Positions 13,587 to 14,647 of a stretch of 14,647 nt of DNA are shown piece by piece. Source of the stretch: Haplosporangium gracile (lineage: Eukaryota > Mortierellomycota > Mortierellomycetes > Mortierellales > Mortierellaceae); assembly GCA_015499985.1 (NCBI GenBank), contig JAAAUF010000992.1, positions 1 through 14,647 on the forward strand, written 5' to 3'. Each line of letters begins with the position of its first letter. Positions within the stretch are counted from its first letter, which is position 1. The notes below the pieces were generated by a model. It did not search any database. It was not told where the DNA came from and worked only from the letters and a program-made list of their open reading frames with translations. Both the position numbers and the translations under genes were made by a program.

Positions 13587-14117
13587 ATTGCCATTATTGC
13601 ATTCAAAATATAGAATGATTGATTTTATGTCACTTATGGATGAGCTAACGTGCGTCGTAGTTGTGAAAGTGGATACGTGTTGGTCGTATGCATGCAATTG
13701 AGCCATTCCCGTTCTGGAGCGATGCAGCAACTTTCGGAGTGGATGTGGGAATGGATAGGGTTCGACTCGATGTCATCGTTTTCTCGCTGGTCAGCCGTTG
13801 TCCCTTCCGGATGAATACATAAGATGGACATGCCGCAATGTTTTTTTTGTTTTCTCTCTCTTTTTTTTTTTTTTTTTTTTGCCCCTTCTTTCTCCCTTCC
13901 GCCCCTGACTCGACTCCACGCAACTTTTTTTTGTGCACTTTTAAAGAAAACGTCAGTTCCTCAGACCGGAAACAGCCCTTCGTCTTCTTCCTTTTTTCTT
14001 CTTCTCACTTTCCCTTCCTCCCTTGTACACTTCACTGCACCCTCTCCTTTCCTTCGCTTTCTCGTTGTCTTCTCCACCTTCCTAATAATACACATTTACA
14101 CTCCACATTTCAACGCA
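13587..14117 (+). promoter_or_regulatory. Intergenic region: HIS5 3' end and pyrimidine-rich promoter of the GPI-protein gene
   Basis: These 531 bp start with the AT-rich HIS5 3' trailer (to about 13630). No canonical AATAAA is seen there. From about 13840 to 14095 the plus strand is very rich in C and T, including a run of 20 T at 13861-13880. I see no gene in it. The reading frame of the downstream gene stays open back to an ATG at 13824, but that stretch only encodes low-complexity F/S/L/P sequence. Confidence 0.6.
13861..13880 (+). repeat. Homopolymer of 20 T
   Basis: A simple T run in the CT-rich tract. Its length may be misread or vary between strains; no function can be read from it. 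Confidence 0.9.
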
Positions 14118-14618
14118 ATGGCACTCTCTCGCTCCTTCCTCATCCTTGCCCTGGAGGTAGTCCTTCTCCTGACAGTCCTGACACAGATAGGCAATCAGGT
14201 CTCAGCCCAGTTCGGACTGTCTGTCCCCTGCAATAACTGCCTTGTCGGTCAAATCTCCACTTTGCCCACCTGTGTCGGCGTCAACCTGGGCAACCAGACC
14301 ACGCCAGAATACAAGACTTGCCTTTGCGACGCGAGCTTTGACTTTACATGGACCAACGCCTGCGCGACCAGTTGTCAAGCTAACGAGCTGACGGCGTTCA
14401 AGAGCGGGTTTGCAAGCAACTTGTTGACAGGATTGAACATCACCTGTGTCAAGCCAACACCCTCTCCTACGCCCACCCCTGCGGCCACTACTACTGCTGA
14501 TACCAGCAAGCCTACCTCCCCTTCTGCCGCTGTTCAATTGTCCATTACGCAGTCTGCAACAGTGTTGGCATGGGCTGTGGGGCTTTCAACTGTCATGGCA
14601 GTGCTTTCTGCCCTGTAA
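14118..14618 (+). CDS. Secreted cysteine-rich protein, probably GPI-anchored, CFEM-like
   Basis: A small cell-surface protein of 166 residues with no intron. Seen: a signal peptide (about 1-30, hydrophobic core LILALEVVLLLTVL, likely cut after VSA), a compact domain with eight cysteines (residues about 38-113), a Pro/Thr/Ser linker (PTPSPTPTPAATTT), and a hydrophobic C-terminus ending VMAVLSAL, typical of a GPI-attachment signal. Cys spacing is C-x2-C-x10-C-x15-C-x-C-x11-C-x3-C-x23-C; the C-x-C then x11-C-x3-C part resembles CFEM domains of fungal haem-binding or adhesive wall proteins, but the Asp expected ahead of the CxC is absent, so I call it CFEM-like only. Two N-glycosylation sequons (NQT, NIT) lie in the domain. 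The start at 14118 (CGCAATGG) is chosen because it places the signal peptide first; the in-frame ATG at 13824 would bury it. Confidence 0.75.
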   Translation: MALSRSFLILALEVVLLLTVLTQIGNQVSAQFGLSVPCNNCLVGQISTLPTCVGVNLGNQTTPEYKTCLCDASFDFTWTNACATSCQANELTAFKSGFASNLLTGLNITCVKPTPSPTPTPAATTTADTSKPTSPSAAVQLSITQSATVLAWAVGLSTVMAVLSAL

Positions 14619-14647
14619 AGAGGCACATGCTTTTTCCCCCTATTCAT

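Noticed and set aside
13824..14117. In-frame N-terminal extension of the GPI protein
   Set aside because: Low-complexity product of the CT-rich promoter; it would bury the signal peptide starting at 14118.
14202..14537. Minus-strand 111-codon open frame
   Set aside because: Antisense shadow of the GPI-protein gene; G/R-rich and without any domain.

Overview
This is a stretch of nuclear genome from a fungus. Protein-coding genes are cut by many short spliceosomal introns (about 90-210 bp, mostly GTAAGT-like donors and TAG/CAG acceptors). There are no operons, Shine-Dalgarno sites or bacterial-type elements. The gene set looks like an early-diverging fungus of the Mucoromycota/Mortierellomycota type: an intron-rich USP7, an animal-like HSD17B10-type dehydrogenase and a WDR13-like propeller sit beside a fungal histidine gene and a small GPI-anchored cysteine-rich protein. 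The lineage is an inference from gene content and intron style only.

Layout, left to right. (1) 11-996 (+): 3' end of a gene of unknown function with a very acidic, glutamine-rich tail; its start lies outside the window. (2) 1168-6529 (-): a complete USP7/Ubp15 deubiquitinase. I rebuilt it as 15 exons giving 1114 residues with every phase consistent; two introns appear to be GC-AG. (3) 6530-7301: divergent promoter region. (4) 7302-9708 (+): a leucine zipper followed by a seven-bladed WD40 propeller, 7 exons, 564 residues, WDR13-like. (5) 9851-11303 (-): a short-chain dehydrogenase of the HSD17B10 type, 7 exons, 256 residues, whose start codon seems to be split by an intron. (6) 11304-12213: divergent promoter region with two exact TGACTC (Gcn4-type) elements. 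(7) 12214-13586 (+): histidinol-phosphate aminotransferase, 3 exons, 387 residues. (8) 13587-14117: pyrimidine-rich promoter. (9) 14118-14618 (+): secreted, cysteine-rich, probably GPI-anchored protein, 166 residues.

The genes do not form a pathway or cluster. They alternate as convergent and divergent neighbours (acidic gene > < USP7; USP7 < > WD40; WD40 > < SDR; SDR < > HIS5). Shared features are the two divergent promoters, where a purine-rich strand switches to a pyrimidine-rich strand so that each gene has a CT-rich tract on its own sense strand, and the closely spaced 3' ends of convergent pairs.

I found no transposon, CRISPR array, tRNA, rRNA or candidate defence or secondary-metabolite system. 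The points worth a second look are gene-structure details: non-canonical GC-AG introns, start codons at or across introns, a 35-nt exon carrying an active site, amino-acid-control sites at the histidine gene, and the zipper-propeller architecture.
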